DNA from: Mycoplasmopsis bovis 8790 | GTDB taxonomy: Bacteria > Bacillota_I > Bacilli_A > Mycoplasmatales > Metamycoplasmataceae | Assembly: GCF_005061465.1 (NCBI RefSeq) | Contig: NZ_LAUS01000007.1 | Location: forward strand, 62,001 to 126,000 | Length of the DNA stretch: 64,000 nucleotides | Direction: 5' to 3' | Shown: positions 43,176 to 53,614 of the stretch, piece after piece | How positions within the stretch are numbered: the stretch's first letter is position 1 | Layout: each line of letters starts with the position of its first letter | Program-made: the position numbers and the translations under genes | The notes under the pieces: generated by a model | The model's database searches: none | What the model was told of the DNA's origin: nothing | The model's input: only the letters and a program-made list of their open reading frames with translations

Positions 43176-43972
43176 ATGGAAAAATTCATATTATATTTAA
43201 GGAAACAAAATCTTTCAGATAATACAATTAGTACATATGTTTATGGTGTTGAATATTTTATTAATAATTATAAAATTAACTCACACAACCTTTTAGCATA
43301 TAAGGGATATTTGCTTGAAACATTTAAACCAAAAACTGTCAATTTAAGAATACATAGTATAAATAAATATCTAGATTTCATAGATAAAAAAGAACTAAAA
43401 ATACAAAGTATAAAAGTTCAGAATAAAACTTATTTAGAAAATGTTATTAGTAACGCCGACTATATTTTTCTAAAGAATACTCTAAAAAAAAGAAAAATTA
43501 TAAGTGATATTTTATAGTGTGATTTCTAGCTGCTACAGGCGCAAGAGTAAGTGAACTTATAAAAATAAAAGTTGAGCATATTAGACTTGAATATTTTGAT
43601 ATATATTCAAAAGGTGGAAAGCTAAGAAGAATATATTTACCTAGAAAATTAATATATGCAATAAAAGTTTGATTAAAACAAGAAGGCAAAAACAGCGGGT
43701 ATATTTTTACAAATAAATTATCTCAGCCAATTTCAACAAGAGCTATTTCTCAGCAACTTAAAAAAATAGCACATAATCTTGGAATTAATCAAAATGTTGT
43801 TTACCCACACTCATTTAGACATTTATTTGCAAAAAATTTCTTGGAGAAGTTTAATGATGTTTCCCTATTAGCTGATCTAATGGGCCATGAAAGTATTGAA
43901 ACAACAAGAATTTATTTAAGAAGAACCTCTTCTGAACAAAAACAAATAGTTGATGAAGTTATAGATTGATAA
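43176..43972 (+). pseudogene. Xer/HvsR-type tyrosine recombinase, out of frame at an A8 tract
   Basis: The 5' part reads MEKFILYLRKQNLSDNTISTYVYGVEYF and ends at TAG 43515-43517. The catalytic part is in another frame: WFLAATGARVSEL (Arg), SKGGKLRRIY (Lys), HSFRHLFAKNF (His-x-x-Arg) and LMGHESIETTRIYLRR (His and Tyr). A run of eight A (43484-43491) lies just before the break; one more A joins the frames into a 265-residue enzyme of normal Xer length. All six catalytic residues are present, so this looks like a switched-off rather than decayed gene. It sits between two opposed hsdS genes, where an invertase is expected, as in M. pulmonis hsd loci. AAGGA precedes the ATG. A single-base error in the sequence would look the same. 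Confidence 0.8.
43484..43491 (+). repeat. A8 homopolymer at the recombinase frameshift
   Basis: Eight A followed by G and five A. A ninth A would put the start and the catalytic domain of the recombinase in one frame, so slippage here could switch the gene on and off. Confidence 0.7.
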
Positions 43973-43996
43973 AAAAGGAGTTTGAACTCCTTTTTT
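43971..43996. terminator. bidirectional Rho-independent terminator
   Basis: AAAAAAGGAGTT (43971-43982) pairs with AACTCCTTTTTT (43985-43996). It separates the recombinase from the convergent silent hsdS. Confidence 0.85.
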
Positions 43997-44608
43997 AATG
44001 CCAAGACATTAATATGTATCTAGAACTGTATTTAGCTTATTATATTAACTTGTGCTATCAATATTAAAAATTAACTGCTATATTTTATCTACTGTAGTTT
44101 GTCAATCAAAGTATAAATCATATCTAATTTACTTATAACAGTTTCTTGATAAAATGAAGAAAATACTGGTATTTTAATTTCTTTAAGCGACGATAGATTA
44201 ATACCTTGTATGATACCTGTCATTTGTTTATAGAATGGCTTTAGAAATAAATCGCTTTGCAAATAATAGAAAAGAAATTTATTAGATATAAGGTTGGAAT
44301 TAATGCAACATAGTTTATTTCCAAAAGTAACATCTCTATCTATTAAACCTATTTTTCTTCCTACGCTACCTCCTTCAATACACAAAAGAACTGAACTTTT
44401 AGGAGCAACTTTAAATTTATTAAGATTTTCATTAGGAATATAAACACCATTCTCATAATCTATTTTTCTATTAAAATCTATATCTTTTGTTCCAATATAA
44501 CTCATTCCTTTAACATTTCTAAAAGATCTGTCCTTTTCTTCCTTTGAAATGCTATTCCCTGTGTAAATATTTGAAATTAGACCTAATTGTGCTTCTACAA
44601 AATTATTA

Positions 44609-44649
44609 TTCTCATAATATGAGTTATCACTAGCATTTTTATAGATAAT
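44609..44649 (-). repeat. hsdS inversion repeat B, right copy
   Basis: Reverse complement of 42485-42525, identical over 41 nt. It precedes TRD2 of the silent cassette. Confidence 0.85.
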
Positions 44650-45406
44650 TAAGCTGTTTAATTCTGATTTTTTGATTTTTCCTTGTTCAGCAAGTCTTAG
44701 TTTTTCTTTATTAATTTCATTTATTAAATTATCTATAGATCCATCATTTTCATCTTGTTGAACCAGTTTACCTTTCATAGCATAGTTAAGGATTGATTTT
44801 TGTAATTTTATAGGAAATGATGTTTCTAATTCTAATAATTCATTTTCTATAAAAGAGTATTTACCTATTAAAAGATTTAGTTTGTTGACTCTATGAAAAA
44901 TCTCTTTTTGTTCACTTATTGGGGGTAATGGAACTAACAAATTAGAAATACTAACAGAATTTAATGTATTGCCCTTTATAGCATTTTTCTTATTTCCAAA
45001 ATGTGAAATTAATGGTAAAAATAAGAATAAAAAATCTCTAATAATAAATTGATTATCTAAATAGGGCTTTATAGATATAATAGCTTCGTTATGTACACAA
45101 TCTTTACTTAATATTGATGTTTTACCAATTGTTAATTTAAAACTCATTATTAATGTGTTTTTTTTAACTAGATTTCCATTAAAAAACTTGAAAAGAGCAT
45201 CGTTCGTTATACTTCTACTTGTTTTGAATATCTTTTCATTATTTGACATATCTGCTATAGTTACTCAAGGTATTGTACCAAACCAGAATGAATTATTATT
45301 TATAGGTGGTGTTTTTCCAATACTAAATTGAACAAGATTTTTAAATCTAATATATGATCAATTACTTGGTATTTCGAATGGAACTTCTATTTTTTCTTCT
45401 CTCCCA

Positions 45407-45434
45407 TCTTCAAACTTCTCATAATAACAATTAT
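45407..45434 (-). repeat. hsdS inversion repeat A, right copy
   Basis: Reverse complement of 41703-41730, identical over 28 nt. It marks the truncated 5' end of the silent cassette. Confidence 0.85.
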
Positions 45435-45565
45435 AGGTAACATTTTTTTTACTTTATTTATGAGTCTTTATATAATTTAAGGCCTTTTTTATTTTTCGCT
45501 GCTTACATTAAGAATAAATATCAAATATAATTAAAATAATAAAATTTTTAATTGAGGTTATAAAA

Positions 45566-46846
45566 ATGTCTATAACATGGTTTAGCACTCAAATAATAGA
45601 TAGTAATGATGGACAAATAATAAAATATAAATCTAAAAATTGAGTTGGAATAATTTATAAAATAACTAAGAATAAACTTTCTAGTTTGTTAGCAAAACAG
45701 CAGGATTTTTTAAACCACGCTGGAATATATTTTCTAGTTAAACAAAATAATAGTAACTATAGTGTTTATGTTGGTCAATCAAATGTAAAAAATGATAATA
45801 AAGGAGTTTTATGAAGAGTATTTCAACATCTAAACTCAGAAAAAAGAAGTGATTTTGATTATGTTTATATAATTGTAGATTCTCAAAGTAATATTGGAGC
45901 AACTGAACTAAACTATTTAGAGCACTCTTTCATAAAGCTATTTACAGATAATAGCAATATTGAGTTATTAAATGACAATTGCGCTAACAAGGGAAATATT
46001 TCTAGTGAGGATGAAGCAGAATGAAATGTTTTTATAAAAAATGCTAAAACTATATTAAAAAATGTTGGTTTTGATGTTTTTGGTAAAAAACAAAATTTTG
46101 ATCAACAAAAAGAAATTCAAGACCTAAAACACGATGAACAAAAGCACACACAATCTTATGCAAATGATAATGAAGTTAAATACTATACTTTAAGGCAAAA
46201 ATCAAAAGAAACAGAAAAAACCACCATTGCTTATTGCATTATCAAAGATGACAAATATATAGTATTAAAAGGTTCTCAAATTAGATTACATCAAAATGAA
46301 CCAGAGTATTTTGCAAATCTATTTAAAACGATTAAAGAAAAAAGAGATAAATTAATTTTAGAAAATAAGATTATTGATGGAATTTTGCAAGAAAATCAAG
46401 AATTTAATTCAAAATCTTATGCAGCTGTTTTTGTTTTAGGAAATTCATCAGATGGCAGGATTTGAGTTGAATCTAATAATATTGATGAATTGTATGAAAA
46501 ACAAAAAAGTTTAAAAATTAATAACAAATATAAAGAAACTATATTTTCATTGTCTAAAAATAGTAGGCTTGATAAAAACAAAAAAATAATTGCAACATTA
46601 AAGCAAGTTGAAGACAAAAAATTTATTTTGTTATCAGGTTCATCCATTGAACCTGCTGAAGCTCAACACTTTAAAGAACAAATGAAATACAATAGCATAA
46701 AAGAATTACGAGCTGAGTGCTTTGCAAAACAAATCATTAGAGATGGTGTTTTACAACAAGATCTTGAATTTAAAAGTTTATCATCTGCTGCTGAATTTGT
46801 CTTAGCTAGATCGTCTAATGGTCACGTAGATTGAATTAAAAAATAA
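45566..46846 (+). CDS. GIY-YIG nuclease with C-terminal DUF4357
   Basis: A 426-residue protein. The GIY-YIG fold is at residues about 52-130: GIYFLVKQNNSNYSVYVGQS, an Arg in GVLWRVFQHL and a Glu in ELNYLEHSFIKLF, the expected catalytic residues. The middle is charged and helical. The C-terminal DUF4357 ends FKSLSSAAEFVLARSSNGHVDWIKK. This pairing is common in proteins linked to restriction and phage defence, but its biochemical role is not known to me. GAGG precedes the ATG. It follows the silent hsdS cassette in tail-to-start order and precedes the helicase. Several TGA codons are Trp. It looks intact and has its own terminator. Confidence 0.85.
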
Positions 46847-46847
46847 A

Positions 46848-46891
46848 GGCCTCATTTACACCGCTTTGTGTAGATTTGAGGTTTTTATTTA
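46848..46891 (+). terminator. Rho-independent terminator
   Basis: CCTCA (46850-46854) and TGAGG (46877-46881) with inner TACAC (46857-46861) and GTGTA (46868-46872), then a T-rich tail. It ends the GIY-YIG gene. Confidence 0.75.
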
Positions 46892-47067
46892 TGTATTGTT
46901 TTAATTGCATTTAAGTTTAAATATAAAATAAAAAAATACTGAATTTTATATAACTAAGCTAAATTACTGTATGCAAAAATTAGATAAAATAAAAATAGAT
47001 AACTTGTGTAAAAAGCTTTTTGAATAATAAATATGGAGCAAATTTTATTAATAGTTTTAGGAAAGTT

Positions 47068-49323
47068 ATGAAATCATTTATAGGTTATATAAAAGAATTT
47101 ACTTACAATACAGATAAAGACTGAGCCGTTGCTAATTTTTATGTTTTAGAGACCAAAAAAGCCATTAAAATTAGTGGAAATATTAATAGCTTGCCTATTG
47201 AACTTTTATATGAAATTCAAACAGATGAAAACCCAGAAGAAAAATATAATTCTGAAATTTATAATTGCAAGTCATATAAGTTGTTCACAGCTAGCGACAA
47301 CCAAATATTTTTTGAATATTTGAAATCGGATGTGTTTAATAATGCTGTTGGTGATGATTTTATTGAAAAATTAGAGTCATACTACCAATCAGATAATATT
47401 TGACAAGAAATACTTTCTAATAAAGAAAAATTTCTAAGCATGAAGCAAGTACGAAAACCAGTTTTAAATAGCGTTTTTAATAAGCTTGCTTTTAGTAATC
47501 TGAAACTAGAATTTCTTGCTAATGACCTTGAGTTAAATGTACTTGATAAACTAATAGAGCTTTATGCAGGCTCATTTAATCTAATACAAGAAGCAATTAA
47601 AAATAGTTTATATGAGATTAATTTTCAATACAAAATAACTAGCCTAGAATCTATAGATAAAATCCTTTCGAATTTTAATAATGATACAAATAATGGTGTT
47701 GCACAAATTGCTCATTATTTACATAATTATTGTAATGAAATTCTAAATAACAAATCTAGTTCTTATACATATTTAGAAAATATAAAAGAATACTTTGACG
47801 ATCAAGAGAAGTTTTTTATTCCAGTAGAGTTAAAAAAGAGAGTCATTAATAATGTAATAAGGTATGCAAAAAATAAAAAACTTCTCATTATTAAAAAAGA
47901 TAGAGTTTATACAGCCCAAACATATAATGACGAAATGACTATTGCTTCATTTTTAACTAATAAAAACAAAGTCAAAAAAATTAAGTATTCCAAATTTAAA
48001 CAATATATAAAAGAAATCCAAGAAGAGACTAGAAAAGAACCAAAAAAAGACAACTTTAAATATGATGAAAGTCAAATTAATGCACTAAGAAAGTTTATTG
48101 ATAATAAATTTGTAGTAATTACTGGTGGCCCTGGAACTGGTAAGACAACTTTAATAAAAGGCATAGTAAAACTATTTAAAAAAGTTTATCCAAATGAAAG
48201 TTTTAAAATAGCAACCCCAACAGGAAGAGCAGCAGCAAGAATTAAAGAAAGTTTTGAAGAATCTGACGCTACAACTATTCATAAATTACTGCAATATGAT
48301 CCCTCAACTGGTAAGTTTAGAAAAAACATATTCAATCCCTTAGATGAAGGTTTATTAATTATTGATGAAACATCAATGGTTGACAATAATTTATTTAGTA
48401 GCTTTATTTCATCTATTGGAAATGCAAAAAGAGTAGTTTTTGTTGGCGATGTGGAACAGTTGCCAAGCATTGGAATTGGTAATGCGTTTGAAGATATTAT
48501 TAAATCTAAAAAAATAACAACTGTCGAATTAAAAAGTACACACCGACAACAAGACCAAAGCAAAATTACTGATCTAGCTTATATGATTAGAAATAATAAT
48601 TTCGATATTTCAAAACTTCAAGAAACAGCAGAAAAAAGTGATTTGAAAACTATTTTTATTGATGATCCAAGTAAATACTTAGATGAGATTATCAATAATT
48701 ATAATTTTCGTAATAAGAGTGGTTTTTATATTCCAAATCAAATTCAAATTATTTCTCCCTTCAACAAAGGAGCATTAGGAATAGAAGAAATAAATAGAAA
48801 GATCCAAGAAAAATTTAATAGAAATAGAAACAAAGACGAAGACGAAAAATTAAATGCAAATGGTTACAACTTTTATAAAGAAGATAAAATAATGTATCTA
48901 AAAAATCAAAATGATTTATCTAATGGCGATATTGGAGTTGTCGATATTATAAATAAAGACAACAAACAAATGACTGCAACTTTTAATAATTTTAATAAAA
49001 AAGTTGAATTATATAACTCGGATCTAACTAATTTAGCTTTGTGTTATGCTTGTACAGTTCATAAAACTCAAGGCAGTGAATTTCAAAAAGTGATTTTAGT
49101 GTTAGATCCAGAAAAAGGTAGTTCCTTTATTAATAAAAAGCTAGTCTATACAGCTATAACTAGAGCTAAAGATGAACTAGTTATTATTACCAGCAAACAA
49201 TCTTTTAATAAAAGCGTTAATCAAAGACCTGCTCAAAGAGATACAAGTTTAACTAAACATATAAAAATAATACATTGAAAAAAGAAATGAAGTCTTTTCA
49301 GAAAAAGACAATATTGTCACTAA
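47068..49323 (+). CDS. recD2: RecD2-like SF1B DNA helicase
   Basis: A 751-residue 5'-3' helicase. The N-terminal 340 residues contain a weak OB-like start (MKSFIGYIKEFTYNTD) and helical regions. The motor has motif I VITGGPGTGKTTLIKG (about 355), Ia ATPTGRAAARI, II LLIIDETSMVD, III VVFVGDVEQLPSIG, IV QIISPFNKG, V CYACTVHKTQGSEFQKVIL and VI VYTAITRAKDELVII. RecD2 proteins act without RecBC in replication and repair. AGGAAAG lies before the ATG. Two TGA codons are Trp near the C-terminus, giving the tail HWKKKWSLFRKRQYCH. It is downstream of the RM and GIY-YIG genes; since it is common in mycoplasmas, that does not prove a defence role. Confidence 0.9.
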
Positions 49324-49340
49324 AATATATTTCTAATATA

Positions 49341-49370
49341 AAAAAGGTGTGGGCTCTCCACACATTTTTA
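49341..49370. terminator. bidirectional Rho-independent terminator
   Basis: GTGTGG (49347-49352) pairs with CCACAC (49358-49363), with A run left and T run right. It ends both recD2 and the leftward rpe unit. Confidence 0.85.
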
Positions 49371-49403
49371 TTATCAAAAAATGTAAATTTAAGCAACTAA
49401 TAT

Positions 49404-50066
49404 CTATTTAATCCCTAAAATGCTATTAATTCTTGCTTTGGTTGGATTTGAAACCATAAAAGTACCAGCTACACAAGCATCAGCACCTACTTTAAAACAT
49501 TCAGGGCCAGTTACATCATTTATGCCGCCATCAACTTGTATTAAATAGTCATAAGCATGCTTTATTCTTAATTGCTTAAGCAATTTTATTTTATCAATTG
49601 CAGAAGGAATAAACTTTTGACCGCCTTTTCCTGGCTCAACAGACATAACTAACACTAATTGAATATAAGGTAAAAATTTCTTAATTTCTTCAACTTCAGT
49701 ATTTGGCTTAATTGCAATTCCAAGCCTATAATCATGATGTTTTTGTTTCAAAAACTTAAGCAATTTTGCTGATTCTACCGCTTCATAGTGGAAAGTAACA
49801 ATATCAACAAAATCTTTATACTGATCTATATAATCTAAAGGATTTTCAATCATTAAATGAGCATCTTTAAAGTGTTTTAGTCCTTTTTCATGAATGTTTT
49901 TGATTTCATCTAGTTCAATTGCAAAATTTGGCACAAATTTGCCATCCATTACATCATAATGTATTCATTTAATGCCTTCATTTATTAATGTATTTGCCAT
50001 ATTAAGTCTTTTTTCTGGCTCAACATTTAATAATGATGGAGTAACATACTTGTTATTTTTGTTCAT
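49404..50066 (-). CDS. rpe: ribulose-phosphate 3-epimerase
   Basis: A 220-residue TIM-barrel enzyme of the pentose phosphate pathway. Motifs are VTPSLLNVEPE, IHYDVMDGKFVPNFA, HLMIENP, VLVMSVEPGKGGQKFIP and QVDGGIN. Catalytic Asp residues are in YDVMDG and VDGG. The start at 50066 lies inside rsgA (14-nt overlap). It is the last gene of gmk-prpC-prkC-rsgA-rpe. Confidence 0.95.
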
Positions 50067-50898
50067 TTTCAACCTCTTGCAATAACTTTAGATAATTATT
50101 ATATCTAAATTGAGGAATAATATTGCTTTTGACAGCTTGTTTTATGTTACAAAAGTTCTCGGGTTCATTATAATGAAAACAAGTTTTGAACTTGCAAAAC
50201 TTTCCTAGCTCTTTGAACTGTTTGTATGAATAGGCTAATTGCTGTTTAGATAAATTTATATCTAAACTTGAAAAACCAGGCGTATCAATTAATTCACCAT
50301 TATCAAAAACATTAACAATTTGCACAATTCTAGTTGTATGCTTGCCTCTGTTGGCAAACTTTGAAATTGATTGTACAGCAAAATTACTGCCAGTAATTTT
50401 GTTTACCAAAGTAGTTTTGCCGACACCGCTTTGACCCATTAAAACATTAGTTTTGTTTGTAAATAATTCTTTTATCTTATTTACTCATTCATCTGTTTTA
50501 TAGGATAATTCGTAAACTTTATATCCTAAGTTTTCATATTCATTTTTATATTTATTAGCACCTAAATCAGTCTTAGTAATAAATAATATAGGCTCAATAT
50601 TAACACTTTCAATTAAAGCCATATATTTATCAACCAAAAAACTTTGAAACTCAGGCTCATGAAGCGACATAACAATAATAATATAATCAATATTAGCAAC
50701 CTTAGGCCTTATAAATTCATTCTTTCTTTCATATATTTTTGTTATATATTTATCTACTTCAAATTCGACATTATCACCTACTAAAGGAACTATATTTTTA
50801 TGCCTAAAAATGCCTAAAGCAGGCAAATTATGAAAATTATTATTTTCATCCTTGATTGAATAAATTCCAGAATTTATTGAATAAATTTTACCTTTCAA
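50053..50898 (-). CDS. rsgA: ribosome small subunit-dependent GTPase A
   Basis: A 281-residue circularly permuted GTPase that aids 30S maturation. The N-terminal OB domain contains ALGIFRHKNIVPLVGDNVEFE. G4 is ITKTDLG, G1 is MGQSGVGKTTLVN (about 165), G3 is LIDTPGFSS, and the C-terminal zinc knuckle is CKFKTCFHYNEPENFC. A copy of CCTATAAAACAG falls in the coding sequence at 50493-50504. It overlaps rpe and follows the kinase gene closely, as in Firmicutes. Confidence 0.95.
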
Positions 50899-50909
50899 AC
50901 TATCATCCT

Positions 50910-51908
50910 TTATATTGATAAAACAACTATTGCAACAATAACAGTTAGAATGATCAAGCTAAATATAATTAGCATAGCAACTAAAAATCCTTTACTATTA
51001 ACTATTTCTGTAAAAGTTTTTTTAGTCTTCATTTTTTTAGAATCAATTGGCTTTTCAAATATTCTTTTTTCAGATAGTGCTGTTTTTAAGTCTTCAGCCA
51101 TTTCTCAAGCGCTAGAGTATCTAAAAAATGGATCTTTGGCAGTTGCTTTTATAATAACATTCTCTAATGCTTGTGATGTTTCTATTTTGTCAGTTAACTT
51201 TGGCATTGGCATTGACTTTTGCAACTTTAATGTTTCATTAGCTTCTTTGCCTTCAATTGGATACTTACCTGTTAGCATTTCATAAAGTAGAATTCCAATT
51301 GCATAAATATCAGTTTTTTTAGTTGGTTCATTATCGGAGCGACAAAGTTCTGGTGCCATATAGTAAACTGAACCAACAACCTTAGATGCTTGCGTAAATC
51401 TTTGGCTATCAGGGTCTAATGAAAGGCCAAAGTCTAGTATTTTTATATGATTTCTGCTTGTTACAATTATATTATTGCTCTTAATATCACGGTGAATAAT
51501 ATTATTAGAGTGCAGCTCCTGCATAGCCTCACATATTTGTCTTACATAATTAATTGCGCTAGTTGGAATAATTGAGCCATTTTTTTTAATTAATTCTCTT
51601 AAACTCTTGCCTTCAATATATTCCATTATTACATATTGCTCATCATCGCCAACATATGATTCAACATAATAAGGAAAATAGTCAGATTTTACTCTTTGTA
51701 AAATCGCTATTTCTTGCTTAAAACGATTTATAGCAACATCTTTATCACTTTCAGGCTTAATTAAAAAATACTTAAGTGCATATACTTCATTTGCTAATGA
51801 ATCAGAATTGAGCAATTGAACCTTAAAGACTTGACTAAAGCCTCCTTCGCCAATTTTAGAAAGCACTTTATACTTTTTAAATACTCTACTACTTGATGGT
51901 ATTATCAT
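50910..51908 (-). CDS. membrane-anchored Ser/Thr protein kinase (PrkC/PknB-like)
   Basis: A 332-residue Hanks-type kinase. Gly loop IGEGGFSQVFKV (about 17), Lys in VYALKYF, catalytic loop IIHRDIKSNNI, DFGLSL, APE motif VYYMAPELC, and DIYAIGILLYEMLTG. One transmembrane segment near the C-terminus (GFLVAMLIIFSLIILTVIVAIVVLSI) ends the protein, so unlike PrkC of Bacillus there are no extracellular PASTA domains. The start at 51908 follows GGGAGG by 4 nt. Paired with the PP2C gene upstream, it should form a kinase/phosphatase switch. Confidence 0.92.
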
Positions 51909-51925
51909 AATGCCTCCCAAATTAT

Positions 51926-52678
51926 TTACTTAAGCGCCACCATAATGCATGATGCATTATCATTGGAATTATTTTTTAGAGCAAAATCAACAATCTGACT
52001 GCATCACTCCTGGGCATTTTTAAATCTTAGCGCCATATTTTCCATCACATTTCGTGATGTAAAATTATGAGTGCCATCACTAGTAGAAATAATTGCTTTG
52101 ACTCTGTTATAGTCATCTGAAGAAATTGTTGAAATATCAAGCCTGGTCTTTTTAGTTGGGCCTAGTGCAGAAGTTAATGAAAATCTATTTGTGCTCTTTT
52201 TAGCTTCTTGCTCAGAAATACCATCAGAAATTAATTGATTTAAGTAATTGTGATCAACTGTTACCTGAGTAATTTGATCACTATTATCTAAAATATAAGT
52301 ACGTGAATCGCCTATATTAAAAATTAGAATAAATTTATATTTTGAATTTACCAATGCGCCTGTAACTGTGGTTCCCATGTCTAATTTAGCCTCATCACGA
52401 TCACCTATTTTAGTCATTTCTTTTTTACAAGCACTAATAGTTTCTCTTAGTCACTTTATGTAAATATTAGAATCATTTTCATCAGAATTAGGAAAGTTAT
52501 TATCAAAACGTTGCTTGAAAACTTTTACAGTTGTGCTAGAGGCAATAGCACCACCATAATGTCCGCCCATACCGTCGCATAAAAGCAAAACTGTGCAATT
52601 CTCATTATTTAAAATTGCAACAGCATCTTGATTTTCAAGCCGTCTAGTTCCTTTTTCACTAACTCTGCCAAAATCCAT
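51926..52678 (-). CDS. PP2C-type Ser/Thr protein phosphatase (PrpC-like)
   Basis: A 250-residue metal-dependent phosphatase. Motifs are GRVSEKGTRRLENQDA, LLLCDGMGGHYGG, GTTVTGALV, FNIGDSRTYIL, STSDGTHNF (usually SDGLT) and a final NDNASCIMVAL, with the Asp residues that bind Mn2+ present. It probably reverses phosphorylation by the neighbouring kinase. It begins 5 nt after gmk, and the kinase follows 17 nt after its stop. Confidence 0.93.
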
Positions 52679-52683
52679 AAATT

Positions 52684-53271
52684 TTATATTTCTTCCTTTA
52701 TTATCTGAGTTACTTTTTTGGCAGCTAACTCAGCATCATCATTAACAATTTTATGTGTAAATAAATGCTGATCATTAATTTCATCTATTGCTTTTTGCAT
52801 TCTAATATTTATAGCGTCGTTATTCTCAGTATTTCTATTTAAAATTCTGTTTTTAAGTTCTTCAACAGAAGGTGGCAGAATAAAAAATGTAATAACTTTA
52901 TATCTGTCATTAACGTCTTTTTTGCTTAAGATTTGTTTTGCGCCATTAGTTTCAATTTCTAAAAATGGAACTTTATTTAATTCATGAATTCGGTCAATCT
53001 CAGCATACAAGGTGCCATAATAGTTTTCGAAGTGATAACTATATTCTAAGAATGCATTTTCAGCAATTTTATTCTCAAAATCATTTTTAGTGATGAAGAA
53101 ATAGTGAATGCCATTAATTTCACCAGCTCTAGGACTTCTTGTTGTAGCAGAACAAGCTAAGTGTAATCTTAGCTCTTTATTTTCAAATAAATATTTCTCA
53201 ATTGTCCCTTTTCCAACGCCACTTGGCCCTGCAAAAATGATGATTGGCTTCTTGTCAGTGCTTTTTATCAT
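52684..53271 (-). CDS. gmk: guanylate kinase
   Basis: A 195-residue enzyme converting GMP to GDP. P-loop IIFAGPSGVGKGTIEKYL, the GMP-binding CSATTRSPRAGEINGIHYFF, YGTLYAEI and FILPPSVEELKNRILNR. No ribosome site; TATAAT ends 10 nt before the ATG, so the mRNA may be leaderless. It heads the gmk-prpC-prkC-rsgA-rpe cluster. Confidence 0.95.
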   Translation of the reverse strand: MIKSTDKKPIIIFAGPSGVGKGTIEKYLFENKELRLHLACSATTRSPRAGEINGIHYFFITKNDFENKIAENAFLEYSYHFENYYGTLYAEIDRIHELNKVPFLEIETNGAKQILSKKDVNDRYKVITFFILPPSVEELKNRILNRNTENNDAINIRMQKAIDEINDQHLFTHKIVNDDAELAAKKVTQIIKEEI

Positions 53272-53614
53272 AGTTATATTTATTATAATAATTTATTAAA
53301 AATATATTAGTTAAAACATAATACATATTTTTACACAATTTATGTTGCTTAAAAATAGTTTTTGTTACAAAGTAAGTTAAATCAATTAAGTGAATAAATT
53401 TTACTAAAACATCTGTTTCATAGGCTTTTGAGTAATAGTTAGTTACTATGAAAATGACTTTGTGTTTCTCAAACATGTTCATAAAACTTAAATAAACAAT
53501 TCAAAAAACTAAAGTAAATCAATAAAAATGTGTTTGGATCCTTACTTAAAAAGGCATAAAAAATGCAAAGTAATATATAATATAAAATAATTTATTGACC
53601 AGGAGAATAAGAAA
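53272..53614. other. divergent intergenic region between gmk and secG
   Basis: 343 nt with no gene I can support. It holds the gmk -10 box at its left end, a near copy of the CCTATAAAACAG motif (53413-53424) and a TATAAT/TATAAA stretch before secG. A 75-codon leftward frame rich in Lys, Asn and Tyr across gmk's start lacks a ribosome site and looks accidental. Confidence 0.5.
53282..53287 (-). promoter_or_regulatory. -10 box TATAAT, possible leaderless start
   Basis: TATAAT ends 10 nt before the gmk ATG, with no ribosome site between. Confidence 0.5.

Larger units (their letters stand above)
44089..45434 (-). pseudogene. silent 5'-truncated hsdS cassette, inverted
   Basis: In frame from TAG 44089-44091 back to at least the repeat at 45434, giving about 448 residues: CYYEKFEDG, TRD1 (starting EVPFEIPSNWSYIRF), central FPIKLQKSILNYAMKGKLV, NASDNSYYE, TRD2 with SVLLCIEGGSVGRKIG. 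The first 65 residues or so of a normal HsdS (the MTAEQLRKSILQWAIQGKL segment) are missing, and a stop (TAA 45454-45456) precedes. An internal ATG at 45249 could give a shorter product but has no ribosome site. Both TRDs differ from those of the expressed gene, while the linkers are identical, so it is a storage cassette that becomes active by inversion. Confidence 0.85.

Noticed and set aside
41703-45434. CRISPR-like reading of the repeated hsdS blocks
   Set aside because: The repeats are few, differ in length and orientation and lie inside coding sequence; no CRISPR array or cas gene is seen anywhere in the window.
45443-45450. T8 tract at the edge of the silent hsdS as a phase-variation site
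   Set aside because: The frame carries no usable start codon beyond it, so length change would not turn on a product; inversion explains the cassette better.
47068-49323. RecD2-like gene as part of a RecBCD complex or a new defence effector
   Set aside because: No RecB or RecC partner is present, and stand-alone RecD2 helicases are normal in mollicutes.
53255-53482. 75-codon leftward ORF upstream of gmk
   Set aside because: It overlaps the gmk start and promoter, has no ribosome site, and its Lys/Asn/Tyr-rich product looks like translated AT-rich spacer.
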